Assembly: GCF_900232865.1 (NCBI RefSeq)
Contig: NZ_OCTS01000007.1
Coordinates: 62,001 to 126,000, forward strand
DNA: 64,000 nt
Source: Corynebacterium dentalis
GTDB lineage: Bacteria; Actinomycetota; Actinomycetes; Mycobacteriales; Mycobacteriaceae
Direction of reading: 5' to 3'
Shown here: piece after piece, positions 1 to 9,428 of the stretch
Numbering within the stretch: the stretch's first letter is position 1
How the letters are laid out: each line of letters begins with the position of its first letter
Translations under genes and position numbers: made by a program
Notes under the pieces: model-generated
The model's input: the letters and a program-made list of their open reading frames with translations, nothing else
Databases searched by the model: none
Told to the model about the DNA's origin: nothing

Positions 1-3000
1 GCGGTGCTCGGTGGTGGAGACCGCCTGCTCGAGGAGCATGGGCAGCAACTCACGGCGTCCTTCAGCCAGAATGTCCTGATCCAGGATCACGCTGCCGGAA
101 TCAGCGGCGGCTTCGTAGAGCTCGTCCGGTGCCGAGCCCACCACTCGCACGCGGACGGACTGGGCGGTAGAAATCTCTTCAGCGAAGTCGGAATCGCTGA
201 TGATGCGCATGCTCTGTCCCAGCTCGCCGAAATCGGTGGACACGTCGTGATCAGCGGAAATGTCCAGGTCCGTGCCGGTGGCCGCGGCACCCAAGCGCAA
301 GCGCAGGATGTCGCGAGGGTTGGCATCGGCGTGCACTCGAACACGGAGTGGCTCCAGCAATGGCTTGTAGCGGAACACGTTGGATTCCACGATCAGCGCC
401 GTCTTATCATGTTCCACGCCGAACTCGGTCTGCATGGCGTAAGCATCGGATTCCGCCGCCTGGCGTAGCCATGCGTGATCTGCCCTGGACAGCGCAGGGG
501 AGCCCAAGCCCAAGATCTCCCGGAGCATCTGCGTGATGTGGGTAGGCAGTGATGCGGAGACCAGCTGATTGAGATCGCCCTCGGTCCATCGACCCTGCTG
601 GGAGACGTAGTTTGGACCGCCAGCCTTGGCACCATTGCCGATGCTGGAGTTCTTCCAACCGCCGAAGGACTGGCGGCGAACGATAGCGCCGGTGATGCCG
701 CGCTCCACGTATGCGTTGCCCACCTCGACCTTCTCGCGCCATAGGGCGGTCTCGTCCACGTCGATGGTGTGGATGCCGCCGGTTAGGCCGAAGCCCGTGG
801 AGTTCTGCCACTCAATGGCTTGTTCCAGGGTTTCGGCGTGCATGATGCCAGCCACAGGGCCGAAGCACTCGTGGGTGTGGAACCAGCTGCCGGGCTTGAC
901 GTTATCGCGCAGGCCAGGGGACCACAGGGTGCCTTCATCGTTGAGCTTTTCCGGCTTGACCAGCCACTTTTCGCCCTTTTCCAGCTTGGTAAGTCCGCGC
1001 ATCAGTTTTTCACCTGGCTCGGCGATCACGCCGTTCATCCAGGTGGATATGTCGTAGCCCGGTCCCACCTTGATGGACTTCACAGCGTCCACCAGCTGGC
1101 CGACGAAGCGCTTGGACTCTCCGATGGAACCCACGGTGATGATCAATGATGCCGCGGAGCACTTCTGGCCCGCGTGACCGTACGCGGACTTGTAAATGTC
1201 CGCCACGGCCAAGTCAGGATCCGCCGCCGGGGTCACGATGATGGCGTTCTTGCCGGAGGTCTCTGCGTTGATGACCATCTCTGGCTTCCATCCGCGGAAC
1301 AACTTCGCGGTTTCGGAAGCGCCGGTGAGGATCACGGATTCCACCTCAGGGTGGCTGATCAGGCGCTGGCCTGCATCTGCCTCGTCCGCGTTGACCAGCT
1401 GCAACTGATCTTCGGTGACTCCCGCTTCGCGCATGACATCCACGAAGACCTCAGCGATGCGCAGCACCTCAGGTGCAGGCTTAAGGATCACACAGCCGCC
1501 TGCTGCCAGTGCAGCCAGGCAACCGCCCACGGGAATAGCGATGGGGAAGTTCCACGGTGGGGTCACAACCACGGTCTTGTATGGCGTGAACATGCTGCTG
1601 CGCTGACGATCCAATTCGCGGGCGCACTCGGCGTAGTAGCGTGCGAAGTCGATGGCCTCGCTGACCTCGGGATCAGTCTCGGCGATGGTCTTACCGGCCT
1701 CGAATACGGCCGCCGAGATCAGGCGGGAACGGTTGTTGGCCAGGGCGTCTCCCACCTTGTCCAGTAGTTCAGCGCGTTCGTGCCCGGTCTTCTGAGACCA
1801 GGATTCGCCGGCTTGCTTGGTCCGCTCGACTATGGCGTCGATCTCCGAAGGATCGGTGACCAAACGAGACGTTGGCTCGCCGGGGTCGGAGGAGGGGTCC
1901 ACGATCTGGCGCGCCCACGCGCGGTTGGCCGGCAACGTTGGGTCGGTGTCCGGCTCGTTGACGAAGTTGCCTTCGGTGGCCCCGCTACGGCAGCCGAGTT
2001 TCTGTTCTTCTTCCTCAAGGCGGTTTTGTTGCCGACGCCGACCTGCAAACGTATCCCAACGGTCGCGCACGGAATTGCGGAAACGCATTTCCTGGGACTC
2101 CATGGGGGACATGCCCGGTGTATCCGAATCAGAACTATCGTCGCTGAACAGGGCGTAGAGGAAGTTCTGCTTGGCGCCGTTCTCCTCGAGTCGGCGGACC
2201 AGGTAGCTCACGGCCACGTCGAAATTCTCCTTCTTCACCACGGGGGTGTACAGGATGACCTGGCCGGTGACCTCGCGCACGGCAGCAGCCTGCGCGGGAG
2301 CCATGCCCTGGAGCATTTCGATGTCTAGTTGTGATTCCACACCGCGAGCGACAGACAGTTCGTGAGCCAACCCCACGTCGTAGAGGTTGTGGCTGGCCAC
2401 ACCGATGCGCAGGCTATCTGCATGCTCGGGGCGCAACACCCAGTCCATGAGGCGGACGTAGTTGGCATCCACCTCGGCCTTGGTGAGGTAAGGAGCCTGC
2501 GGCCAGTCGTGCACCTCTGCGTCCACGCGCTCCATGGACAGGTTGGCGCCCTTGACCAGGCGGACCTTGATGGGCGCGCCACCGCGAGCAACGCGCTCCT
2601 TGGCGAACTCGGCCAAGTGCTGCAGGGCACCCAAGGTGTCTGGCAGGTAAGCCTGTAACACGATGCCGGCCTCCAGCTCGAGGAATTCTTCCTCGCCCAG
2701 CAGTTCGGTGAACAGCTTCAGCGTGAGCTCGAGATCCTTGTACTCCTCCATGTCCATGTTGATGAAGGGGTGCGGGTTGCGGTTCAGCGCTTGGCGGTAC
2801 AGCGGGCGCAGGCGATCCTTCAGGCGCTCGGTGGAGCCATCGATATCCCAGTGGTTGAGCTGAGAGACCACGGCGGACGCCTTGACGGAGACGTAGTCCA
2901 CCTTGGGGTTCTTCAGTAGATCCAGAATGTCATCGAGGCGACTCTGCGCCTCGGCCTCGCCCAGCACGGCCTCGCCCAGCAGGTTCAGGTTAAGGGTGAA

Positions 3001-3501
3001 GCCATCTTCCTTGGCCTTGTCCAGCATGTCGTCGAGCGCCTGAGATTCGGCATCGAGCACCAAGTGACCCACTGTTTGTCGGAGGTAGGTGCGGGCGATG
3101 GGCATGACGACGTTGGGCAGCAGGGGAGCGGCGATGGAACCGGCCGAGACGAGGAAAGTATCCAGTAGACCCATGAAGCCTGGGGTCTCTGACTTCTTGT
3201 TCAGTGGGCTGGCGATCTTGGCGAACTCGTGTGCTGCGACCTTGTCGTCTTCTGGGCGAGCCACGCGGTCGACGAATGCGAAGGTGAACTCCACGCCGTT
3301 CGGATCGTGAACCATGTCTGCCAGCTGCTGGGTGGACTTGGAAGTTTCCTCCACCTCCAGCCACTTTTCAGCGCGACGAATCGCCGCACCTACGGACGCT
3401 TCGACATCCTTCGAGAGGCGGTCAGTGTGTGGATCCAACGTTTCGGTAGGCACGGAACGGTCGGTGGCAACCGTGTGTGAATTGTTCTCTGAAGCAGACA
3501 A
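1..3501 (-). CDS. putA: Bifunctional proline dehydrogenase / P5C dehydrogenase (C-terminus off window)
   Basis: PutA oxidises proline to P5C on FAD and then to glutamate with NAD. The frame is open for 1167 codons and runs off the left edge; the last visible residues (RRELLPMLLEQAVSTTEHR) resemble the PutA C-terminus, so only a few codons are missing. The proline dehydrogenase barrel spans roughly residues 130-450 (RIGVASHNLYDVGLA near 367). The aldehyde dehydrogenase domain starts near 540, with NAETSGKN near 746 and the catalytic Cys781 in GHAGQKCSA. The start is a TTG at 3501: an in-frame TGA lies four codons upstream, AGGA sits 6 nt before the TTG, and no in-frame ATG is near. It is transcribed alone, facing the same way as the AbgT gene upstream. 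Confidence 0.95.
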   Translation of the reverse strand, partial: MSASENNSHTVATDRSVPTETLDPHTDRLSKDVEASVGAAIRRAEKWLEVEETSKSTQQLADMVHDPNGVEFTFAFVDRVARPEDDKVAAHEFAKIASPLNKKSETPGFMGLLDTFLVSAGSIAAPLLPNVVMPIARTYLRQTVGHLVLDAESQALDDMLDKAKEDGFTLNLNLLGEAVLGEAEAQSRLDDILDLLKNPKVDYVSVKASAVVSQLNHWDIDGSTERLKDRLRPLYRQALNRNPHPFINMDMEEYKDLELTLKLFTELLGEEEFLELEAGIVLQAYLPDTLGALQHLAEFAKERVARGGAPIKVRLVKGANLSMERVDAEVHDWPQAPYLTKAEVDANYVRLMDWVLRPEHADSLRIGVASHNLYDVGLAHELSVARGVESQLDIEMLQGMAPAQAAAVREVTGQVILYTPVVKKENFDVAVSYLVRRLEENGAKQNFLYALFSDDSSDSDTPGMSPMESQEMRFRNSVRDRWDTFAGRRRQQNRLEEEEQKLGCRSGATEGNFVNEPDTDPTLPANRAWARQIVDPSSDPGEPTSRLVTDPSEIDAIVERTKQAGESWSQKTGHERAELLDKVGDALANNRSRLISAAVFEAGKTIAETDPEVSEAIDFARYYAECARELDRQRSSMFTPYKTVVVTPPWNFPIAIPVGGCLAALAAGGCVILKPAPEVLRIAEVFVDVMREAGVTEDQLQLVNADEADAGQRLISHPEVESVILTGASETAKLFRGWKPEMVINAETSGKNAIIVTPAADPDLAVADIYKSAYGHAGQKCSAASLIITVGSIGESKRFVGQLVDAVKSIKVGPGYDISTWMNGVIAEPGEKLMRGLTKLEKGEKWLVKPEKLNDEGTLWSPGLRDNVKPGSWFHTHECFGPVAGIMHAETLEQAIEWQNSTGFGLTGGIHTIDVDETALWREKVEVGNAYVERGITGAIVRRQSFGGWKNSSIGNGAKAGGPNYVSQQGRWTEGDLNQLVSASLPTHITQMLREILGLGSPALSRADHAWLRQAAESDAYAMQTEFGVEHDKTALIVESNVFRYKPLLEPLRVRVHADANPRDILRLRLGAAATGTDLDISADHDVSTDFGELGQSMRIISDSDFAEEISTAQSVRVRVVGSAPDELYEAAADSGSVILDQDILAEGRRELLPMLLEQAVSTTEHR

Positions 3502-3977
3502 GGTCTGTCCTCACATTCTTTTTCGGTGCTTGAGAAAGCTCCGCTGGGTCGCAGGGGAGTGCTCAATGCGGATTGTTTTGTTGGTGAAGTACGGGTGAGT
3601 GAACCCGAAGAGTGGTTAGTGAGCTGCGTTAGCCGACGGGCGGGCGGTCACCGTCGAGGCGAACGAAGTGGTGAGCACCCGCGATGTCGATGGTTATTGG
3701 CCAGTAGGCCGAGTGGTGCGGGAGGGGGTTAATGGTGCCAGCATCTGGAGACAGCAATGCACCCCGCGCACAGCGTGCGGTGCGGGGTGCATTGCTCATC
3801 TAGCGCTCCTGGTGGGTGGTGGGCTGTGTCTGCCAAAGTGGCAGCGTGGCATATGTGGCCAGCCTACATATCACCTGAGATCCGGGCAGAAAGTTTTACA
3901 TTTTCTGCAAATTCCTTCAAGGCTAAGCCGCTAGAATGTGCGTTTTCCGCCATGCGGCCAATAGATTCGATGCCTGT
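3502..3977. other. Intergenic region between putA and the AbgT gene
   Basis: No convincing gene is seen here. The stretch must hold the putA promoter and the 3' end of the AbgT transcript. It contains the strong hairpin listed at 3753-3796 and a short inverted repeat, ATATGT/ACATAT with a 9-nt spacer, at 3851-3871. Confidence 0.6.
3753..3796. terminator. Strong hairpin downstream of the AbgT gene
   Basis: Two perfect 15-bp arms (3753-3767 and 3782-3796) enclose a loop that can itself pair (CGCA/TGCG). There is no clear T run on either side, so it may be a factor-assisted terminator or an mRNA-stabilising stem for the minus-strand transporter transcript rather than a classical terminator. Confidence 0.55.
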
Positions 3978-5744
3978 CTACTGCGGCAGCGTGTAATCCA
4001 TCGGCGTTCCTGGACCCAACGGTAGGCCGGTGAACCACCACAGGCAGAAGAACAGGAACCAACCCACGAGCATGGCCACGGAGTAAGGAATGGCCAGTGA
4101 CATTAGTGTGCCGATGCCGGACTTGCTGTAGTAGCGCTGCAAGAACGTCAACGCCAGAGCAAAGTACGGGCTCATCGGAGTGATGATGTTGGACGGCGAA
4201 TCGCCGATGCGGAACAGCATCTGGGTGACTTCTGGGGACACGTTGACGTACATGAACATCGGCACCACCACGGGTGCCATCAGCGCCCACTGTGCCGAAC
4301 CGGAGGTGATGAACAGGTTCACCACGGCCACCAGCAGAACAAAGGCGCCGAACATCACCAGTGGTGGGAGGTCCCAGCGCTGCAGCAGCTCGGCGCCGCG
4401 GATCGCAGTCCAGTTGCCCAGGTTGGACCACTGGAACCATGCGAGGAACTGGGAAACTGCGAAGAACAAGACCATCATTGGCAGCAAGGTCTTTAGTCCT
4501 CGAGCCATGAACTCCGGAATATCGCCTGGGGAATTGATGGTTCCGGCAATTACGCCGTAGACCAGTCCAAGGAAGAAGAATGCCAGGGTGATCGGTACGG
4601 CTACGTCCTTGATCAGTGGCGATTCCATGACCTCGCCACCTGGTCCCTGCAGAGGGGAGCCACTGAAGAACAGTAGCGCGAAGTAGGCTGCGAGCATGAC
4701 GATGGATGCAATGCCCGTCCATACCAGCGCCTTAACCTCGCGGGGGCTAAGCTTCAGGCTCTCTTCGAGCTCTTCGTCGCTCTGTTCCTTGGATTGTTGC
4801 TTGTCAGATTCCGCGCCGTCGGAACTGTTCTCTGCCGTGTCGAACAGGTCATCGTCTTCGGAGTTGTTCGCGCCGGCCGCACGGTCAAAGCTGAGCTCTT
4901 CGTAGTTGATCTCATCGTGGTTGACCAGCTCGTGAGCCTTCTTGTTCATGTATAGCTCGGTGACCGCGGTGATGATCAGGGCTAGCACGATCGCGGAGAA
5001 GAAGACGAAGAAGTAATTGGCCAGCGGGGAAACCTCGTAGTCCGGCTCAACGATGCCCGCCGCCGTGGAGGAGATTCCTGCCAGGAGAACATCAGTGATG
5101 TTGAGCACCAGCGAAGAGTTGAAGCCTGCCGAGGATGCGGCAAAAGCCACCATGGCTCCCACGATGGGCGAGCGTCCCATCGCGCGGAAAGACATGGCTC
5201 CAAGCGGGATGAGAATCACGTACACGGCGTCGGAGGCAACAGAACCTGTTACACCTGCGAGGGCGACGGCGAACGTGAGGGTACGCGGGCCGACCTTGGC
5301 CACCATGGCGCGGATCACCGCGCTGATGAGGCCGGTTTGTTCGGCCACGGCCACACCCAGCATGACCACGATGATCAGGCCCAATGCGGGGAACGTTACG
5401 AAGTTCTCCACTGCATCGCCGACCATCATGCTGATGCCCTCGGTGGAAAGCAGGGACTTCACCAGGATCGGGTCGCCCGTGGCTGGGTCGGTGGCCTGCA
5501 TGTTGAACAGGGTGCCGATCCACGAGGTCACGGCTACGAGTCCGCCAATGATCACGAACAGCCAGAAGGGATCCGGCAGCTTGTTGCCCAACTTTTCAAC
5601 GAAGCCCAGGAAACCGGATGCGTTTTCCTGGTTATTCTGGCCGGCCTTTTTGGGGGTCTTGCTCTTGGCCTTGTTGTTGGCTGCGTGTTTTTTCGACGCC
5701 ATGCCGGTGGCGGTGTCTGGATCTGTAGATGCCGAGCTACTCAT
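3978..5744 (-). CDS. AbgT family transporter
   Basis: This 588-aa polytopic membrane protein belongs to the AbgT family, whose members import p-aminobenzoyl-glutamate or export sulfonamides. Family signatures visible include the N-terminal FLGFVEKLGNKLPDPFWLF segment and the GDSPSNIITPMSPYF motif near the C-terminus. It is longer than E. coli AbgT (about 508 aa), owing to a Lys-rich N-terminal tail and an acidic, Ser-rich cytoplasmic loop around residues 275-335. The ATG at 5744 has AGGA 13 nt upstream; a second in-frame ATG 14 codons later lacks a better site. It is divergent from ftsE. The substrate cannot be told from the sequence. Confidence 0.9.
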   Translation of the reverse strand: MSSSASTDPDTATGMASKKHAANNKAKSKTPKKAGQNNQENASGFLGFVEKLGNKLPDPFWLFVIIGGLVAVTSWIGTLFNMQATDPATGDPILVKSLLSTEGISMMVGDAVENFVTFPALGLIIVVMLGVAVAEQTGLISAVIRAMVAKVGPRTLTFAVALAGVTGSVASDAVYVILIPLGAMSFRAMGRSPIVGAMVAFAASSAGFNSSLVLNITDVLLAGISSTAAGIVEPDYEVSPLANYFFVFFSAIVLALIITAVTELYMNKKAHELVNHDEINYEELSFDRAAGANNSEDDDLFDTAENSSDGAESDKQQSKEQSDEELEESLKLSPREVKALVWTGIASIVMLAAYFALLFFSGSPLQGPGGEVMESPLIKDVAVPITLAFFFLGLVYGVIAGTINSPGDIPEFMARGLKTLLPMMVLFFAVSQFLAWFQWSNLGNWTAIRGAELLQRWDLPPLVMFGAFVLLVAVVNLFITSGSAQWALMAPVVVPMFMYVNVSPEVTQMLFRIGDSPSNIITPMSPYFALALTFLQRYYSKSGIGTLMSLAIPYSVAMLVGWFLFFCLWWFTGLPLGPGTPMDYTLPQ

Positions 5745-5864
5745 GTCTGTTCGTGTCCTGTAGTTCCTCGAGGCGTCATGTGATGTGGCTCATTGAACCA
5801 CACCGGAATGCATTTATGTGCACTGATCGCGAAATGCACCAAGTGCAACGTGAGTCACATTGGT

Positions 5865-5893
5865 TACAATAGTCACACTATTGTGGCTACACT
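5865..5893 (+). promoter_or_regulatory. Predicted ftsE promoter with overlapping inverted repeat
   Basis: TTACAA (5865-5870), a 17-bp spacer and TACACT (5888-5893) lie 8 nt before the ftsE GTG, so the transcript probably starts at or next to the start codon (leaderless). A 7-5-7 inverted repeat, ACAATAG/CTATTGT at 5866-5884, overlaps the spacer and could bind a regulator of this divergent region. This is prediction only. Confidence 0.5.
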
Positions 5894-5901
5894 GACGGGT
5901 T

Positions 5902-6591
5902 GTGATCACATTCGACAAAGTATCCAAGAGCTATCGGACGTCCACTCGTCCGGCGCTGGACGGTGTCTCCGTAGATATCGATAAGGGAGAGTTCGTCTTT
6001 CTCATCGGCCCGTCCGGTTCCGGTAAGTCCACGTTTCTGCAACTGATGCTCCGCGAAGAATCACTAGATTCCGGAGATCTTCACGTGGCTGACTTTCATG
6101 TCAACAAGCTGCGCGGACGCGAGGTGCCCAAGCTGCGGCAGCGCATCGGGTACGTCTTTCAAGATTTCCGCCTGCTGCCCAAGAAGAACGTCTTCGATAA
6201 TGTCGCCTTCGCCCTCGAGGTGATCGGCAAGAAGCGCTCAGAGATCGAGCGCCTAGTGCCGGAAGCGCTCAAGACCGTGGGTCTGGAAGGCAAGGAGCGC
6301 CGCTTCCCGCACGAGCTGTCCGGTGGTGAACAGCAGCGCGTGGCCATCGCCCGCGCCTCCGTGAACCGCCCGCTGGTGCTGTTGGCCGATGAGCCCACCG
6401 GCAACCTGGATCCGGACACGAGCTCGGAGATCATGCTCCTGCTCAACCGCATCAACCAAAACGGCACCACCGTGGTGATGTCCACGCACGATAACGTCGC
6501 CGTGGACTCCATGCGTAAGCGTGTCATTGAGCTGTCTAAGGGTCGAGTCATCCGCGACGATGCGCGCGGCCTGTACGGAGTGGGGCGTTAG
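5902..6591 (+). CDS. ftsE: Cell division ATP-binding protein FtsE
   Basis: FtsE is the ABC ATPase that works with FtsX at the septum to control peptidoglycan hydrolases. The 229 residues show Walker A (GPSGSGKST, near 37), the FtsE-type Q-loop region [10 protein letters not shown], the ABC signature LSGGEQQR and Walker [12 protein letters not shown]. It starts at GTG 5902 with no Shine-Dalgarno, fitting a leaderless message, and ends 2 bp before ftsX. In many actinobacteria prfB precedes ftsE; here the upstream neighbour is the divergent AbgT gene. Confidence 0.97.
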   Translation: MITFDKVSKSYRTSTRPALDGVSVDIDKGEFVFLIGPSGSGKSTFLQLMLREESLDSGDLHVADFHVNKLRGREVPKLRQRIGYVFQDFRLLPKKNVFDNVAFALEVIGKKRSEIERLVPEALKTVGLEGKERRFPHELSGGEQQRVAIARASVNRPLVLLADEPTGNLDPDTSSEIMLLLNRINQNGTTVVMSTHDNVAVDSMRKRVIELSKGRVIRDDARGLYGVGR

Positions 6592-6593
6592 AT

Positions 6594-7496
6594 ATGCGAT
6601 CAAATTTTGTTATCCGTGAAGCCTTCACAGGTTTGCGTCGGAACGCCACGATGACCATCGCGATGATCATCACCACTGCAATTTCCCTGGCGCTGCTGAC
6701 CACCGGCCTGCTGCTCACGCAGATGACCGAGCGCACCAAGGACATCTACATCGACCGGATCGAGGTCATGGTGCAGCTGGATGATTCCATCTCTGCGCAA
6801 GACCAGGATTGCTCCTCGCCAAAGTGTGCAGAGCTGCTGAATAAGCTGCAGTCTGATGACACGGTCAAGTCCGTGAACTACCGCAACAAGCAGCAGTCCT
6901 ATGACCGCTTCGTGGATCTTTTCAGGGATTCTGACCCGCGCTTGGTGGAGCAGACCAGCAAGGATGCCTTCCCGGCCGCGTTGCACGTGCACTTGGAAGA
7001 TCCCACCGAAGACGAGGCAATCGACGGCATCCGTGATGCACCGGGTGTGCTGAACGTGGTGGACCAGGGCGATGACCTGCGCGCCGCGACGAACAAACTG
7101 GACGCGATCCGTAACGCCGCGTTCCTGGTGGCAGCGATCCAGGCCGTGGCTGCCGTGTTCCTGATTGTGAACATGGTCCAGATCACCGCGTTTAGCCGCC
7201 GCAACGAGATCTCCATCATGCGTATGGTGGGCGCTTCGCGCTGGTACACCCAGGCACCGTTCGTTTTGGAGGCAGTGGTCGCCGCCGTCATCGGTGCGCT
7301 ACTGGCCTTGGGAGGCATGTTCGCTGGCAAGTTCCTGGTGGCAGATAACGCGCTGCGTTCGTTGTACGACGCCAACCTCATCGCTCGCATCACCACGGCC
7401 GATATCTGGCTGGCAGCACCGTTCATGGTGATCGTTGGCGTTCTGGTTGCCGCGGTAACTGCGCAGGTGACCTTACGTTGGTACGTGAAGAACTAA
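6594..7496 (+). CDS. ftsX: Cell division protein FtsX
   Basis: FtsX is the membrane partner of FtsE. The 300-aa protein has the expected topology: one N-terminal transmembrane helix (about 20-42), an extracytoplasmic domain to about 170, then three C-terminal helices with the permease signature around RNEISIMRMVGAS. The extracytoplasmic domain carries a Cys pair (DCSSPKCAEL). Only 2 bp separate it from ftsE, so the pair is translated from one mRNA. Confidence 0.96.
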   Translation: MRSNFVIREAFTGLRRNATMTIAMIITTAISLALLTTGLLLTQMTERTKDIYIDRIEVMVQLDDSISAQDQDCSSPKCAELLNKLQSDDTVKSVNYRNKQQSYDRFVDLFRDSDPRLVEQTSKDAFPAALHVHLEDPTEDEAIDGIRDAPGVLNVVDQGDDLRAATNKLDAIRNAAFLVAAIQAVAAVFLIVNMVQITAFSRRNEISIMRMVGASRWYTQAPFVLEAVVAAVIGALLALGGMFAGKFLVADNALRSLYDANLIARITTADIWLAAPFMVIVGVLVAAVTAQVTLRWYVKN

Positions 7497-7594
7497 GCGC
7501 TGAGCTCTTCATCGCTTAGTTCTGCTGTGTGCAGTTCGCGCAGTGACGAGCATTTTCGATCCCCCCGCAGGTAGATGCTAGGATTCCTTGAATC

Positions 7595-8146
7595 ATGGCG
7601 AAAAAGGCAGCACCGGTTGATTCCGGTAAATCGAAGGCAAAGTCCAAGAATAAGGGCAAGGACGGCTCCGGTAAGGGACCCGGCCCATTAGTCGTTGCCA
7701 CTAATCGCAAGGCACGCCACGAGTACTCCATCATCGACACCTTCGAGTGTGGTGTGGTTCTAGTGGGAACTGAGGTCAAGGCCCTGCGGGAGGGCAAGGC
7801 GAGTTTGGTCGACGCCTACGCCACCATCGATGAAGGTGAAGTCTGGCTGCGTGGTTTGCACATTCCGGAGTACACCATGGGCCACTGGACCAACCACTCG
7901 CCGCGACGAGTCCGCAAGCTGTTGCTGCACCGCGGGGAGATCGATTCCCTTATGGGTAAGGTACGCGACGGCAACTCCACGTTGGTTCCGCTGCAGCTGT
8001 ACTTCGTCAACGGCAAGTTGAAGGTGGAACTGGCGCTTGCCCGAGGCAAGCAGGATTACGACAAGCGCCAGGACATCAAGCGTCGCACGGAAGAGCGCGA
8101 AGTGACCCGCGAGCTGGGGCGTCGCATCAAGGGCATTAACGCTTAA
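7595..8146 (+). CDS. smpB: SsrA-binding protein SmpB
   Basis: SmpB binds tmRNA and delivers it to stalled ribosomes in trans-translation. The core (ATNRKARHEYSI, GTEVKALREGKASL, KVELALARGKQDYDKR) is canonical. The first 32 or so residues are a Lys/Ser/Gly-rich tail absent from most SmpB proteins, giving 183 aa instead of about 160. A TAGGAT -10-like element ends 10 nt before the ATG. The tmRNA gene it serves lies 1.3 kb downstream, after one hypothetical gene. Confidence 0.96.
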   Translation: MAKKAAPVDSGKSKAKSKNKGKDGSGKGPGPLVVATNRKARHEYSIIDTFECGVVLVGTEVKALREGKASLVDAYATIDEGEVWLRGLHIPEYTMGHWTNHSPRRVRKLLLHRGEIDSLMGKVRDGNSTLVPLQLYFVNGKLKVELALARGKQDYDKRQDIKRRTEEREVTRELGRRIKGINA

Positions 8147-8280
8147 GCACGCTTTACCGAATTCAGACTTTGGGATCATTCCCCCGCTGCACTACTACTG
8201 CTAGCGTGCAATTCTGACGCGCGGTCTGCGCGGTGGCAGTTTCATGTGGCTCAATTTCAGCGATGCGGGAGGTCTGGTTC

Positions 8281-9351
8281 ATGGAGCGCTGGAGTGCCCA
8301 GCACGCCAAGGTGGGTTTGGTCGAGGTATTCGTTGGCACATTCGCTGAGCTGCGCGAAGTGGATCCGGATTTTCCTCAGAGCACGGTGGGAAAGCTTGCC
8401 GAAGATTTCGATGACGGGGCGGATGTTGAACAGGAGACGGAAGCAGCATCGTCAAACGTGAGCGCGTCGGATCGGGCGAGTGACCTAGAGAAGCTCAAGG
8501 CGAAGAACGCGGAGAAGCCCACGATCATCGGGAAAATATTGTTCACGATGAGCGAGGCGATGGAGGACCACCCCTACCTGGTGAAAGTTAATGACCAGGT
8601 CATCGCACGCCAAGATTCGCTCAAGGAGGTCAAGCTCGACCTCTCTCAAGAAGAGGACGAGCGCGGGAATAAGCGCTTCAAGAAGGGTGCCGTGGGAGCA
8701 CGTGGATTCCATCGCGAGCTCGCCGTGGCGAAACCGTATCTGAAGCTTGAACCCGGAGTAATGAACTCCTTCCTGCGCCTGGCCACCATCGAAGCCGGTG
8801 GCGTGACCCTGGAGATGAATGCCCCACCCGGCTCCCGCGGTGCCAAGCGGTTGCAAGCCATAGAAGAAAGCCCATTCAAGCGCTGGTTCTATCCACTGCT
8901 CGCGGGGCTGGGGAAGGCCGGATGGGCTATCTTTGCCCTGGTTGCCCTGCCCCTACTGGGAAAGATCATCGAGCCCATCATCCGCTGGCTCGCGCAGTTC
9001 ATCCCCGATTGGGACATCAACATCCCCTGGCCGCACATCAACTGGCCTCACATCGAGATCCCCTGGCCGGACATTAATGTGCCGAGCATTCCTTGGCCGG
9101 ACTGGCAACTCCCACACTGGGACATGCCGTGGATTGTGGAATTGGCGCTCGAATATCCCAAAGTCTGGGTCCCCATTGTTCTTGGCATCGTCTTCGGTAT
9201 CTCCTCCGTACGCAGAGGCAAGAGGTCCCGAGAAGCCAAGCTGAAAACAGAACGACAGCGGCTCGCCACAGCCATGCATGCTCGGATGCACCACATGGAA
9301 ACGCAGGCTCAGCCCGCCGGCGTGCAGGAAGAATGCGCTGGTGAGGGGTAA
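8281..9351 (+). CDS. Membrane protein with Pro-Trp-Pro repeat segment
   Basis: The function is not recognised. ATG 8281 (356 aa) is preferred over the GTG 16 codons upstream because GGGAGG lies 8 nt before it. The N-terminal 200 residues are soluble, charged and Lys/Glu-rich in the middle. A first transmembrane helix lies near residues 203-226 and a second near 296-311. Between them residues 245-285 form a near-periodic repeat built from I-P-W-P-x-I and N-W-P-H-I units, very rich in Trp and Pro. The tail is basic (RRGKRSREAKLKTER). It sits between smpB and ssrA on the same strand, but nothing suggests a trans-translation role. Confidence 0.75.
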   Translation: MERWSAQHAKVGLVEVFVGTFAELREVDPDFPQSTVGKLAEDFDDGADVEQETEAASSNVSASDRASDLEKLKAKNAEKPTIIGKILFTMSEAMEDHPYLVKVNDQVIARQDSLKEVKLDLSQEEDERGNKRFKKGAVGARGFHRELAVAKPYLKLEPGVMNSFLRLATIEAGGVTLEMNAPPGSRGAKRLQAIEESPFKRWFYPLLAGLGKAGWAIFALVALPLLGKIIEPIIRWLAQFIPDWDINIPWPHINWPHIEIPWPDINVPSIPWPDWQLPHWDMPWIVELALEYPKVWVPIVLGIVFGISSVRRGKRSREAKLKTERQRLATAMHARMHHMETQAQPAGVQEECAGEG

Positions 9352-9428
9352 GTGGCGTTAAAAAAAGAAAAAGAGTAACCTGAACCTTCCTGCTGGATGA
9401 ACACGTTCCCACAGCAGGGATTGCATAA

